A stretch of 64,000 bases of DNA from Chlorokybus atmophyticus (GCA_009103225.1 RHPI01000277.1:644623-708622); one strand, 5' to 3'. Shown: positions 33,621 to 45,721, counted from the stretch's first letter. Numbers and translations: made by a program. Notes: generated from the letters alone by a model not told the origin.

Positions 33621-34926
33621 ACCTGATAAAATGAAGCAAAGCGTCAGCTACTGGTGTTGGGTTGTTACAACCCAGCTTACACATCTCAGTAGTACTGCTG
33701 CCATGCATGTGATGGGGCCATGGACTGTGCAGCAAGCATCGCAGCACCAGAAGCTATGTACGCAACGGACGACAGCTGTCATCAAGCACTTTGCTTGCAA
33801 GCATGAGCGACTATTCAAGCCAAGAAAGCGAGCAGACCAACAAGCAAGCTCACAAGCTAAGAAGCACGCAACCAAGCAAGGCGGCGAAGCTGGCTCCCGC
33901 AGTGCACCTGCTACGCTCGCGGAGACGCGTCTGGGTCCTAAGCGGTGGTGTTGTGCGGTGGATCCACGCTACTCTCACGCCACAGTTTGACTGCCGGCGG
34001 TGGAGGCGGGCAGCGGTGGAGGCAGGCCTTGGCGGCGTCGCCAAGGTGGGCCGCTGCTTGCCTTGTCAGCTGCTGCTAGCTCTACGGGGACTTTCCTCTA
34101 GACACCGACAAGCCTTGTCAGCCATCAGCCAGGTTTGGCTGCCGTTACCGTTGCCGACTGACCGGACGGCGAGGCAGCGGGCTAGGCTCAGCGCGTGCGA
34201 CTATGCCGTTTGCGTAGTCATGGTCACGCATGTTTAACGCGGCGTGTAGCCTTAGCCCGTCTTTTATTTTTATGCTTTGGTTGAACGGGGCGTGGAGCCC
34301 TTGCCACATGGTTAGGTTACCCTGTCGCCAGGATGGGGTGCATTAAGCTGGAGACAAAAAAACACAAAAAGACAAGCCTTGTCGGCTGTCGGCTCCGGTT
34401 CAGCGCATTCCACTGACAGTCGGCGCAAAGGGAAGCCTAAGTGCGACAGTCGACAGGCGGCCGTTTCCGTCGCCGGGTAGCATGTGGCACACGCACCAAT
34501 TGAAAGGGGTGGAAGGCGGGTACAATGTGCGACCACACCATCCCTTTTTTTTATTTCAGTCATCAGATTGGGGGAAGGACAGGTACGATTGGCTAAAGCG
34601 TTGTCAATTGCATGTGTAAACCATCTTCAGTGACTATAGACGAACCTTCGAATTATGTGTGTTGCTCACCCATGCTGTTGGACGTGACATGCAAGTGCAT
34701 GCACGAGCTCTTATGTAGACACAGGCCATCAATGTGGGTGAAGCAGCGGTAGGCTTTCAAGATAAGTGGGGAGGAGTCAGTGGCTGTTGAAGTCACCTCG
34801 AAGTTGAGGTTGTGAGCGAGCTCACCATGTGTATGAGGACAAGACCACTGTCGTTCAACCAGCTTACAAAAAAAGAGAAAATGTGCAAACCAAAGTGGCT
34901 TGATTATGTTGAAGAGACATAACGCA
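33621..34926. other. Upstream of the PAO-like gene; no gene recognised
   Basis: Probably holds the PAO-like promoter. A plus-strand frame at 33571-33990 overlaps exon 1 antisense and is not supported. Poly-T/poly-A runs lie near 34355-34370 and 34545. Confidence 0.4.
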
Positions 34927-35036
34927 TGGGTCTCCATGCCTCTCCTTCCGCTCCTCCTTATCGTCCCTACGGCTTGTGGTAGACAGCCCCGCCGTCAAGC
35001 CTCTCGTGCATGGCTACTTTATGTGCAGATGGGAGT
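34927..35036 (-). pseudogene. Captured fragment of cardiolipin synthase exon 1
   Basis: The plus-strand sequence matches the strand opposite CLS exon 1 (29489-29640) in the same orientation. Shared pieces include CTCCATGCCTCT, TCGTCCCT(G/A)CGGCT, GGCAGCCCCGC/AGACAGCCCCGC, GCCTCTCGTCC/GCCTCTCGTGC and GCAGATGGG. Internal deletions shorten it. It abuts dispersed-repeat copy 2 directly, which suggests capture or co-mobilisation by that repeat. Confidence 0.7.
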
Positions 35037-35038
35037 AA

Positions 35039-36400
35039 CATCGCAATATTTTTCCCCTGCCGGTCGATTAAATATTGGCAACGGCTATGCACCTGAAGAT
35101 ACGTCTTTAGACTGTCGTTGCTCAGTCCACCTGTACTCTCGATACACGTGCTTGAGTATAACGGCCGTCCCCGGCCGTTTACACAAAGGGACTGACTTGG
35201 ACGGACAGGTACCTGTCAGTTACATACCCGTTATGCAAAAGGGACTTACCTAACCAACCGGTACCTGTTAGTTAAATACAGTTAGTGTACCGGTGACTGT
35301 ACACTAACTCAGTGTGACTAACAGGTACCTCATAGTACCTTTTCCCTACCGGCCGTTATTGATAGGTACGTTTAAAGGTACCTGTTAGTACCGTCAAGAT
35401 CATGATTAGATACTCAAGTGCGTGACAAAGAACGGCGACTGAAATAAAAAATACAATATATATTGTAAACTATAAAAATACTACAATGTATGCACAATCT
35501 GAACTACCTATTGTGAGCTACTACCATTACTACTACCCTAGTCTAAGGCCTTAATAGAAAGTGGCGCTCCTGCACCGCGCTCTACCTCCGCCGTCGCTCC
35601 TTATCCACCGCCGCTCCTGTAAAGCACAAGGCAATTATTCAAGCGCAGTCAACATCAACATACACAACCTTCACACTTGCATGCTGTCGCTTACCATGCC
35701 GCCGCCGCCGCCGCCGCCGCCTGGCCTGGCTTGACCTGGCATGGCCTGGTTTGGCTAGGCCTGGCCTAATTTGATATGGCTCGGGTTGCCATGAGACAAG
35801 AACGGCAATTAGCTTGCATGCGCATAACAACGTCAGCATACAAGCTCACTTCCTGAAGGACGTCGCCGCCGCCGCCTCCTCCAAGCGCTCACCTGTTCAA
35901 CATTTCAAGCCGTTAAGCCTTGGGCTGCCCAAGTCATTCAAACGCTCAACGCTACAAAAGCACCATCGTACCATTCAAATGGTTATGTCATTACTATTAG
36001 TATAGCAATGAAAATTTTGTACCATAAATATGGTACGAATTAATTGCAATGTACCACCGTCCCGACTTACCGACATTACTCGCCGACACATAGGGACGGG
36101 CGGTAACTTGCTTGCATAACGGTTAGGTCGCCGCCGCGTTAAGTGCACGACCGGCGATCGGCCTTCACTTAATGTACGCGGTAAGGTCACCGATCGGGAT
36201 TAAAGGTGACTAGCTTGCCATAGTAGGCAGGCCGTCGCGCATATTTTCCGACGGTCAGGGTACGACCGACGGTCGGCCGTCACTGTATGTGACCAAAACG
36301 TGGCTTATCGTCGCAAGTTTTACACGGTGACTGATTAAGGACTGAGGGACTGACTGGTGCCTGAGCCTGCCTGAGCCTGCCTGTCGCTGCCTGAAATGTT
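35039..36400. repeat. Dispersed repeat, copy 2
   Basis: Second copy of the repeat at 7795-9390, in the same orientation, with the same ordered landmarks: TTTTCCCCTGCCGG, ATTGGCAACGG, GGTACC runs, a (GCC)7 tract near 35700, GTACCAT palindromes, and CCCGACTTACCGAC. The terminal block of about 85 bp (36315-36400) is reversed relative to copy 1. Here GCAAGTTTTACACGGTGACT and GGACTGAGGGACTGACTGG read on the plus strand. In copy 1 their complement does. Confidence 0.75.
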
Positions 36401-36904
36401 ACTTTTGGACCTCTGGGTTTGCCGTTGGCTTGAGTGGACTGACGCAGATGGCCGCGGGCCGAATGTGGTTGTCAGCGGCACCAACCGGCCGAGAGTTGTC
36501 AACCGGTTACCCTTTGGTCGATGTGCACACACGGCCGTTAGCCGGTAGTTACGGGCAGCTAACAGCAATAGCCGGCAGTTTCTTTGCCGTTACACTGCTG
36601 TTAATATGTGACCCTTGTCATTTAACAAAAGTTGGCAATTCTTGCCGTAAGCCAACACCAACATGCCATGCAGCTTGTACAAACCTTGGAGTGATTGTTT
36701 GGCTTGCACCTATAAGCCCACAATATATACAATGTACCGGCAGTGGTGAGAGTATGTCCACTTGCAACTGAGCAGCCGACTTGCGCATGAAATACTACCC
36801 TACCCTATAACATTGAGTCTAGCTGTCGCGCTCATGCGCAGCTTGTCAACGCGTGGTGCCTGCCTCTGAACTGCTCCTCAAACCCCCTCCTCCTGTTCCT
36901 CCTC
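36401..36904. other. No gene recognised
   Basis: Spacer with several GGCCG- and CCGGTTA-like inverted pairs near 36480-36550. No coding feature is seen. Confidence 0.45.
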
Positions 36905-37750
36905 CTACAAGTCTTCTGCTTCAACATCGGAGTCATCTTCATCCGCTGCCTCGCTCGCTGACAGTACAGCGGCTACTTCGTCCTTCAGCTTGAATGTCAG
37001 CGCCTTGCCGTGCACGCGCATGCGCTTGATGGTCGCTTTGAGAGTGACCACCTGCATTTGGTAATGCTGTAAGAGTGGCGTGCTGCCAGAGGACGAGCTT
37101 ATCAGCATACACATGCTGACCTCGTCTTCCGCTTTGTTGCACTCCGCCAGGCAGACAGTCAGCCTGCCGCGCTGCTCTCGGTTCACTCTGACAAACATGG
37201 CAATCTGCAAGCGTACTGCTTAATTGCAACGGGAAACATTGAGAAAATTATGGATTACCCGTTCGGGGTAGACCGCAGCTTCTCTTTTGCGACTTGTGAG
37301 CTCCCGCAAGTAGAAATAGGCTGTGCATTTGTGAGATTGGTCATGATGTTCATGTGCATGACACTGGAGGCTGTGCATGAGGGCGTGCACGTGGTATTGA
37401 CAATATATGTCATGTGCAAGATACTTGAGGCTGTTCATGTGCAAGATAAAAGAACCCTAGCATGTGGCACTGACAGTGCATCGTAACCCACCTTGGTTAT
37501 GCCAGTCTTGTTTGGTCCCTTCAATCATGTCGTCGTGGTCGCAGTTGCTGGTGAGTCGGATGTATTTGAAGGCAGTATTGTGGTGTGCCTTTGCCCACTC
37601 GGAGGGGGAGCCCTGTAAGATATCGCCCGAGTTACTGTTGTCATTGGCTGTGCCCTTAGTAGGCATGGTGGGGTTTGACACCATGGACACCCCACCGGCA
37701 CCTTGCCCGCCCTGTGCGAACATGAAATTCATCCCGGACCTCGACCACAA
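36905..37750 (-). CDS. Unknown two-exon protein, acidic C-terminus
   Basis: Exon 1 is 37750-37492 (start MWSRSGMNF). Exon 2 is 37215-36905. The donor AACCAAG|GTGGGT and acceptor TTAAGCAG|TACGC keep the frame (reading WHNQVRLQIAMFVRVN). The protein is about 190 residues and ends EADEDDSDVEAEDL. The N-terminal part is Gly/Ser/Thr-rich and the middle contains VTLKATIKRMRVHGKALTF. The family is not recognised. It lies head-to-head with the Plavaka-like transposase start (38187) and may belong to the same mobile element. Intact frames suggest it is functional or recent. Confidence 0.5.
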
Positions 37751-37859
37751 CGCCCACTACGCCCCTGGCAGCGCCGCCAATGATCCACCAAACGCCACAT
37801 ACCCTCGTTATCACCGCCCTGTAAGGGCAGCTTGGCGGAGCCATTGATGGTATTTTCAT

Positions 37860-38060
37860 GCGCAGGGACTGGCATTGCCAGCACCTGTCAATGGTACGAA
37901 CGGCCATTGCCACTGTACAAAGGTGTCATTGAAGTGGTACCTTTTGGCAAAGGCATCTTCGTACTATTGAAATGGTTCAATTAGGATATTTGTGCAAACT
38001 CACCCCACCCTGGACGTGCAATGACTCGATCATACCATAGCAGTGGTACGACGGAGCCGT
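37860..38060. repeat. TACCATT-type inverted-repeat cluster, left
   Basis: Contains AATGGTACGAACGG, GTGGTACCTTTTGGC, CATCTTCGTACTATTG and ACCATAGCAGTGGTACG. Similar clusters occur at 48250-48420, 43790-43880, and inside both dispersed repeats. It lies just upstream of the transposase. It may be a subterminal repeat of the large element (inference). Confidence 0.5.
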
Positions 38061-38186
38061 CACGCCAGTGATTGGCGGCCAAGTTTCCCGCCTATTGCAT
38101 GCAAGGGTAGCGGCGGCGGTGCGTGTTGCTGGATATGATGATGCAGGTTACATTGGCGACACCTGTATTGATGTCAGTAGTGAGCT

Positions 38187-41100
38187 ATGGGAGTCCTTTG
38201 TCCGTATTGCCACATTCGCTTCGCCACACGCTGCTCGGTCTACATGCACATTGTTAGCAGCAGAGTGTGCAAGCAAATCAAGTTGTATGTCGGCCAGCGT
38301 CCATTACAGTACAATGCGGGTCGTGTTGAACCGGGGAGTTCAATCCAGGATGCGCACATGCTTGATGCTGAAGGACCCCTCGAGGAAACACACGCACAGC
38401 AGCAACAGGAGAAGGAGGAAGTGAATGAGGGCTTTCGATGTGTGCGTGTGCCTGAGGAACCTGTGGCACGCCAGCATGAAAGTGGAGGCGTCCCTTTGCA
38501 CGCATTGGAATCCAGGTGGTATGGCTCAGAGCATGCTCTTGTAGTAGCATTCATGCAGTGCAACAACGGCCAAGGCCTGTCGGAAGAGCTTCAGTGGGAG
38601 ACCGGTGTGCATGTGGCTAGCTACCTCCAGAGCACAATTGCTTTCTCCATGTCTAAGGTGTGTTCACGGTGTGCGGTGCATGTGCTTCAACCATCAGAGC
38701 AATGTCACATATGCACATGCGAGTGTGCTGCCGTATCAGAACTACGTGACGGCTGACATGCGCAAGCCTGGAGACCCTGAGGATCAGGACATCAGCATCA
38801 CATATATGCCGGCCAAGGTCTGTGAAAAGCAGTATCTAATGCAGTATCTATGCAGTATCTAATCTGAGGCCAGCATGCCTATTAATGCTTTGGGTCGGAG
38901 CAGGTATGAATTGCGCGGTTGTATGGCAATCCACATGCCGCTAATGGCTTCAATCTTTAGAATGGTGGTGACGAGCACAGCTTTGGCATCCTTCCACGGG
39001 CAAATGGTGGAAGGATGTGGAGGTGGATTTGAGGAGAGAGGTGGGGGAAGCGTCCTACTTGGCGCCTGCCATCCTGTACAGTGACAAGACCACGCTGGAC
39101 AGCGCGGGCAAGCGCTCTGGCTACCCTTCAATGGCATCGCTTGCCAACTACGGTTGGGACATGTATGCTAGCAACATGGGGGTTTTTATATATGATAGCG
39201 CTTCTGCCGTGGTGGTTCACGCAGTGGTCGGGCATCCCACCTGGGCGCAGGGCAAGGAATCGTTCTCCATTCGAAAACGTGAGATTTTTTAGGACGCTTT
39301 GATTGTAGTGTTAGGGGATGTGAAGCGGGCGAGTTGGAAGGTCTGCAGCTCATCGACCCGAATGGCATCGAGCGTCGTGTGTTTCCCGCGCTTGTCAACT
39401 ACATCAGCGACTTGCAGGTAGTGGGCATGCGTGGTTGTAACCGGATGCAGCCTGCCAGCAAACAGTGCATGGAGGATGTTGTCAGTAGAGCATGTTGTCA
39501 GTTAAGTATCTAAGTTTGTCGTGTTGTAGGAGACTGCCACACTCGCACGCACTGTGTCGCGCAACCATGCACGACATCCTTGCGATGTTTGTCTCGTCAT
39601 ACAAATCAGATCTGTTGGAGATGGATGAGGACCGGGAATTGAGAACCGAGGCTTTCTACACACCAGCAATACGTCAGCTGCGGGCGGGCCTGCATAGCGG
39701 TGTTCGAAATGCACGCCAGACAGCCAAGGCTTTCAAAGAGCAGCACTCCATGCATGTCGAGGAGATAATGGTCAAATTACTGGCATTCGTGAGGATCAAT
39801 GGCTTTCCATGAAACCAGGCAATGTGGTTTGGCAACAGAATGCATTGTGGGGTTGGCGACAATCGCGGGTGCCGGGAGCTGACTGCTACTCTCGTCTTGC
39901 CCCTGACGCCATGCATGTGCTGGGAGGCATCATTGACCACCTGCTTGCTGATGTGTACGACGCTGCAAAAAAACAAATGCGTCAATCCATGAGACAGATT
40001 TTGCAGGCCAGGCACGTCTTTGGTGTTGCCTTTGTGTTGAACACAAAAGCCAACGACACGTACTCACAAGTAGGTGTGCACATGCTGAATGCATGCAAGG
40101 TAACTTTACGGGTTTCGCACTTCAAGGCACCCACAAGCATAGTAGACTTCTTCCTGTCCAACCACTCCTTTCAGGTGGTGGAAAAAGTGGCGGTGCTGCA
40201 GCTGCTGCCGGTCCTTGCAGACGGTTTGCTGCTCGACAGTAAGGGCAACGATTTCATTAACATTGCTGCCGCATCGCTTGCCCAGTAGAACAAGAAGTTG
40301 CTCAAGGCGCATGAACACACAAGCGAGACCCTGACCACAGCCGACAACGAGCTGGCTGCCTTCAAAGCTGCAGTGTTGCATCCGCTACTGTCGTCATATT
40401 CTGCATAAAAGTTAGGTTGGAAGATCGAGAAGATGCATCAGCTCACTCATTTTGGGCCGGCAATTGTCAGCAGTGGACACCCAAATTGGTTTAGCGCCAA
40501 CCGCATGGAGCAGACGCACGCCCAAAATATCAAACGGTGGGCGCGTGGTGGCAACAACCATGACTACTAGGCACGTATCCAAAGGCATGGAGCTGTGGAA
40601 TATGTGAGGGAGGATGGCATGGTCGTGGATCCCGAGATGCGCTCGGTCATGGCGCAGGCGCGGCAGGAGTGCTATAATGTAATGGAGAAGACGGACAAGT
40701 TGCTACGGATGGATGTGCTGACAAGGAGGGAGTCCCGCCCGTTTTGGAGCGGATCTGCGCGTAGCCGCCAAGTCGCCCTGAAAACTCCATTTGCCGACAA
40801 GCTGCCTGCCACCCGAGACAGCTGGTTGAGGAGGGAACAACTGGAGTTGGCCGACGGGTGGCGTGCTGTTCGCATGGTGAACGGAGGCACAGCGGTGTAT
40901 ATGACATCAGGAGTCAGCATGGCGCGCGCAACTGGGGTGTTCCATGGGCGGCCTTGGTTCTCTACACTTGAGTTGGAAGGTGATGAGGGCGGTGTGAACG
41001 TGACGTGGTGGGCTCAGGCACTCTTTTTTTGCGCGTGGTGGTGTTGGGTGGTAGCGGCGAGCGCGTGTGGAAGGAGGTCGTGTTTGTTCGCTGGCACACG

Positions 41101-41316
41101 AAGCTGGATGTGACGAGCGACACAAAGTGCATTGATCTCGAATGGGAAAAGCGTCGAGGGGGTCCACATCTCGATGTCGTGACTCTGGAGCAAGTAAAAG
41201 GCATTGTCCAGCTGCTCCCCACGTTTGACAAGAACAGCGCCCGTGTACAAGAGGGCAAGTTGGGTGAACGTTCACTGCCCTTCCACGTGACACATGTACT
41301 TGTCTCACTACTTTGA
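38187..41316 (+). pseudogene. Plavaka-like (CMC superfamily) transposase, decayed
   Basis: Cut-and-paste transposase. Exon 1 (38187-38657) begins with a zinc finger (CPYCHIRFATRCSVYMHIV, then a final Cys). Exon 2 (38740-38817) reads NYVTADMRKPGDPED. From 38981: LWHPSTGKWWKDVEVDLRRE and YLAPAILYSDKTTLDSAGKR, with SDKT being typical of Plavaka. From about 39296: GLQLIDPNGIERRVFPALVN, then HPCDVCLV. About 39880-39960: CYSRLAPDAMHVLGGIIDHL, the conserved PDxxH region. 40420-40570: KIEKMHQLTHFGPAIVSSGH, then NRMEQTHAQNIKRWARGGNN. The C-terminus is in 40970-41316. Stops at 40286, 40406 and 40568, and frame changes near 39595, 39800 and 41025, show the copy is dead. Assignment to Plavaka is from recalled motifs. 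Confidence 0.75.
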
Positions 41317-41670
41317 GTTTGGAGCATATCAGTCAGTTAAGCATTGCTAATCGTATGCTAAGACTTTTGCATGTGGACGTGTACAATACCGGGCAGCTGT
41401 CACTGCACAACTATCACCACGATCGAATGTGCCATGCAACATTCAACAATCAGTTCGCCGTGTGGCATTAAGCATCAATACAGTGCACCACACTCATGCC
41501 TCATAGTTCCATGACACAGGAGGGTAGTCACAGCGCATATTCATTGTTTCAAGCATGAGACGCCCTATGCACTCCGCCATTGCGGGAGAAACCGCATTCG
41601 CTATGGTAACGGCCGAGGTCATCCATGGCACCAGCGCTGTTTGCCACACAGCAATGCGCCGCCCCTGGTG

Positions 41671-43674
41671 CTAGACCTGGTACATTTCCTGTGGCGCGTT
41701 TGATGTCACGATTGTCTTTTTCGCGCTAGCGGACAGGTGCGGTGATAGCAGTCCAACTGCCTTGCCCGCGTGCGAGCAGCGTGCTGGAGGGGTAGCTACC
41801 ACTGGTTGTGTCTTGAACAGACGGTGTCGGAACGCTGATAGGCTAAACATCGTGCCACAAAGGGACAGATTGGGTCTGAGTGAGGAAGCTGCTCCTGGCA
41901 CATTCTCAATCATAAACTTGACCTGGCTTGCAAGCAACAGACGTCGGATGAGCGGTATCATATCCTGGTGTCTCCAGGATGTGCCATGTGCCGCCCGGTG
42001 AGGTGCCGGGATAGCACCTGAATAGGCCTGGCATGGTGCACTGGCCCAAATGAGCTCGTACTTGCTCAGCTTTCCTGTACTCAGGATGCATACATCGCGG
42101 TGTATGAAGGGCAGCGGGTACTCAGAGGAGGGACTTATGTCCATCCCGGTCACGTCAACTTAAAAGCCTGCATGGCATAGACCGACACTGGCACCGCCAC
42201 CGCCGCAGACCAGGTCGAGTGCCCTTGTTCTGCGTGTGCGTCCAAGCTTGTTGTTAAATGGCGTGTTTGTGGTCAAGGCTGGCCGTGGTGCTGGCCAGGG
42301 ACTAGCAATGCTGCCGTCTGGGCTTACTTTGCGACTGACGTTCTCCCCTCCGGCGCGCAGAACATGGCGTGCCTCGTCAACTGATGTGTACGCGAATACG
42401 TTGTGCCCTTTGAAGTTGATGGTTTGTGGTCGATCACCGTCATCGAATACTATACGGTGCTGGCCTGCAAAGACATTTTCCATTGCACCATGCACATACG
42501 ATGCGTCCTCACTCTCGCACGCCACGAAACGATGCTGACCTAACGCTTGCTTGAATGATTCCACAACGCCCGCATACCATTCCCCATCCAGCGGCCAATG
42601 CACCATGACACTCGCACCGATCAGCTGCTCGCCAACTTAACTGCGTTCTGTTGGTATACACACGTGCAAGTGAAACGCCAACAACATCAACACAAGAGCA
42701 TGACTGCTACTGCCGCCATAGCATCCGCACACATGCTACATCGTGACCTCTTATCTTCATTGCAACAAGTCTGGGCTTTATACCCCGCCAGTCTCTACAC
42801 ACGTCTACATTGGCAAGCACCGCGTGCGCTACACTCAGCCGATTGCTGTTCTGTAAGCTACGCTGTCTAGCTCACAACCAGAGCTTTTCAACAAGCTAAG
42901 CCACGCCTGCTAAGCTTACGTATCCACGAAGCTACACGATTTCTCCCAAGGCTCTACCAAGCAGCCTGGTCCGGAGTCCGTCATGACTCGACCGTCATGC
43001 TAAGTCTGGAGCCCACGCGCTTCTTCCTGGTACCTTCGACCCTCGACTCCTGTATGAAGGGCAAGCTGACCGGATACAAGCATCACCCATGTAATACCTT
43101 CAACAAGTTCCGCAGCCGATGCAGTGCGCTGTCCAACGGTCGATGGTCTGCCTCCTCTACAGCGGCCAAGGGATGGAACTGCCCATGCCCACACCGTGGA
43201 AGACTGCTCTTAATGCGACAACAGCTTCAACATGCATGAAATAAGCATACGCCCAACATAGCATGCAATGATACTTCGCGGTCCACTCTGCCAAATTACC
43301 TCCACAGCATCCACCACCTGTCCACTAACCACATGTCCCGTTGTTGTCCATGTGAAGAAGCGCATGGGTTCCCCTCGCCACTCGAAGCATAAGTGCGAGC
43401 ACGATTCGCACACGCACTGCACGCAATGGAAAGACTCGTGTTCTTTGCACAGCACTTGGCCGAGGCGGCAGCCAAACACGTCGACATTGTGTGTGGTGTG
43501 ATGCCAGCAAGCAGCACTAAAACCGTCGCACACTGACTGCACTCGCTGGCATTCAGTCAAGTGTGCTCGCATCTGCTGCCTACGGCCATTGGCACATACG
43601 TACACATTGCATTGTGGGCACACCAAGCATGGTCTCTTAGGTGAGGGAGATTCAACTGCTGCCGCCGACATCAT
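41671..43674 (-). pseudogene. C5-cytosine DNA methyltransferase with N-terminal zinc-finger and Tudor-like regions
   Basis: Two exons, 43674-43300 and 42624-41671 (donor GTGGAG|GTAATT, acceptor GCGAGCAG|CTGATC, phase 0), about 442 codons. Residues 15-45 form a C2HC zinc finger (CPQCNVYVCANGRRQQMRAH, then LTEC). A Cys-rich cluster (CKEHESFHCVQCVCESC) follows. Exon 2 opens with a Tudor/agenet-like barrel (MVHWPLDGEWYAGVVESF … HRIVFDDGD). The methyltransferase has motif I LDLVCGGGGASVGL (about 261), motif IV APCQAYS with the catalytic Cys (about 320), motif VI MIENVPGA (about 362) and motif VIII FRHRLF (about 391). It resembles phage- or virus-type Dcm enzymes. One TAA (42162-42160), between motif I (…HAGF) and VDVTGMDI, is the only lesion seen. 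It lies tail-to-tail with the transposase. Confidence 0.82.
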
Positions 43675-44501
43675 GCAAAATAGGGATCGGCACGGCTGCC
43701 CACAAACTGAGCAAGACTTTAGGGTATGGGCATTAACTTAGGGTTGCCTGCTTACGAACCCTAAATGGGTCAAACTTCAAGTGAAGCACGACTGTACCAT
43801 GGACGCTATTGCAAACCCATGCATGGTACTGCATCAACATGAATGGTACTCCATCTATTGATGGTACTACAGTACAAGGATACTCGCATACTACCACGAT
43901 CGTAGAGTAATGCTGTGCTGTCTTTCCTATGGAACCCAGAGCGCTGTCCGAGTTTGTTGCTGTCAACCATGCTCTGCACCAGCGAGGTATGCAAGCCATG
44001 CACTGACTCATGCGCCGGGCAGTCATCATACACATGTACAGCCAATGCTTCTGACAACAGCAGATCTCGGGTGCACCATGCACCATGCTGCAACCATACA
44101 TGTACCTACATGGTTCACAGGAAGCCAACACAAAACTGCAATACATGCACAATTGTCATCAAGGCGGGGGCCAAATCACCGCCGACACGTTGGCGTCTTG
44201 CATCAGGCATGGCGACCAAAACGGGTGAGGTTGCTTGCAGAAGGACACGCTTGTAGATTTGTTGATTTATTTGCCACGGTCTTCTAATGTGCTATAATGC
44301 AGACATGGCACATCGCTTTCTTGCAACAGGGCGTCTCCCCATCTGCTTTGGGGGGGGTGGCTCTTCAATGCAACAAATCAGCACACATGGTGCAAGCGGG
44401 TGTGCAAGCTGCCTCTGCCACCAAACTCTGTTATTGCGTTGCAGGCGTAGCGACTCCCATCTGAATGGCGCAGCATAACGCTCCACTGCCTGCTCGATCA
44501 C
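43675..44501. other. Spacer with TGGTAC motif cluster
   Basis: 43790-43880 contains four TGGTAC/GTACCAT sites, including CATGAATGGTACTCC. The rest holds no convincing gene on either strand. Confidence 0.4.
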
Positions 44502-45171
44502 CTATTGCCCATCTGCCGCCATACACCACCTGCTGGTCTTGGTGGTCTCGTCCAGCATGCGTGCATCCAGGCCCTCGACATGGCTATCGTCACCCGTGTA
44601 CTCCCCCGCATCGCCATTTTCTTCGAGCTTCCACAGAATCAGCTCAACGTGCCGTATGACATACAGCCACTGCCAGCCAAAGCATGCCAAGTACAGCTCG
44701 AATGGTTTTACTTGCCACCCAGTATGTTCGCTCAGGTAGTAGGCACACATCTCGACCAGCATCAGTCGACATCAGCAGGTACATATACTGCAGCAGGTCG
44801 AAGTTCTGATCCGCGGATAGCTCAGGCACATTGCCAGGTTGCTGCGGCAGCAACAACACCATCATATCGAGGACGGCGAGGGGCCACAACGTAGTACGGA
44901 TGGCCAAATCGTGTATGGGTTCCAACCATGGCCAATCCCCAGAGGTCTGTTTAGACCGCACTCTCCACGTTTGCTCCCACTTATTGCATGCTTTCGTCAC
45001 CCACCTCGAGGCATGCCGCATGCGGTGATGCAGCGCGTGTTGGGCGTATTGTAGGGCGATCAACTCTTGTGCACTACGAGTCAGCCTCTCAAAGCGTCTG
45101 CGCGTCGGTGCTTTGAGCTTAGGCAGCTCGTGCCGCACCGACTGTCTCTCTGGACGATGCTGAGCAGCCAC
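44502..45171 (-). CDS. Unknown basic/helical protein, probably spliced or frameshifted
   Basis: The frame from 45171 reads PERQSVRHELPKLKAPTRRR, then CNKWEQTWRVRSKQTSGDWP and NFDLLQYMYLLMST. A shift at about 44770 leads to a second coherent frame (AYYLSEHTGWQVKPFELYLA … LILWKLEENGDAGEYTGDD) ending at 44502. The junction may be a short intron or a mutation. The family is not recognised. It sits on the same strand as the methyltransferase and OTU genes and may be part of the same element. Confidence 0.35.
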
Positions 45172-45267
45172 TTGACGCTGTAAACCCGCCTGTGCCTACT
45201 CAGGACACACAGTCAGCCCCAGTGAGGCTTCAAGGCGATGTGCTTCTTCTAACGTTATAACGATGCC

Positions 45268-45504
45268 TCACTTTTCCTTTTTTGTCATGTCAGCATCCTT
45301 TGTTCCAACAACCTTCTTCTTCTTTTTTTTGTCAACCTGCACATCCTGACAGGCGCTCTCTGTGGCACTGTCACTCAGAGGAGGTAAGGCATTATCTTCT
45401 TGCTCCACAGCCTTGCGCTTATTGGTTGCCTCCCGTTCCTCCACGACCTCATGTTGCTTCATGAGGTCGAGCATGAAGCCTTTGTCTTTCAGCGCAGCTC
45501 TCAT
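45268..45504 (-). CDS. Short Lys-rich unknown ORF
   Basis: A 78-residue frame reads MRAALKDKGFMLDLMKQHEV, then charged sequence with a poly-Lys run (VDKKKKKKVVGTKD). It lies in the same frame just upstream of the 44502-45171 gene, separated by two stops. It may be its first exon, though no phase-consistent intron could be found. It may equally be chance. Confidence 0.25.
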   Translation of the reverse strand: MRAALKDKGFMLDLMKQHEVVEEREATNKRKAVEQEDNALPPLSDSATESACQDVQVDKKKKKKVVGTKDADMTKKEK

Positions 45505-45721
45505 AACATCTCAATCAATCTCTTTACCAACAAGACAGGCTGGGATCAATGTGGCAAGCTTTGAGGGAGAGGGCGAGCTACAGCTGCTTCTTGATGGAGA
45601 TGCCTCCGGATGGTCAGAGTGCGGTGGCAAGTGAGTCTCCGCGGCAGGAGGGAGGGTGCTGAATTGTTATTGCGAGCATGTGGCTATGGTTGAGGGGAGG
45701 CAGGATGTGCAGAACACTCGG

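Noticed and set aside
33571-33990. Plus-strand gene over the PAO-like first exon
   Set aside because: It overlaps a well-supported exon antisense and its product is low-complexity.
38187-41316. KDZ-family transposase
   Set aside because: The hallmark KDZ motifs (such as the DxxCQ region) are absent. The SDKT, PDAMH and NRMEQTH regions fit Plavaka better.
41671-43674. Bacterial or phage contamination carrying a Dcm gene
   Set aside because: The gene has a eukaryotic intron, a Tudor-like region and zinc-finger exons, and sits among spliced algal and transposon sequences.
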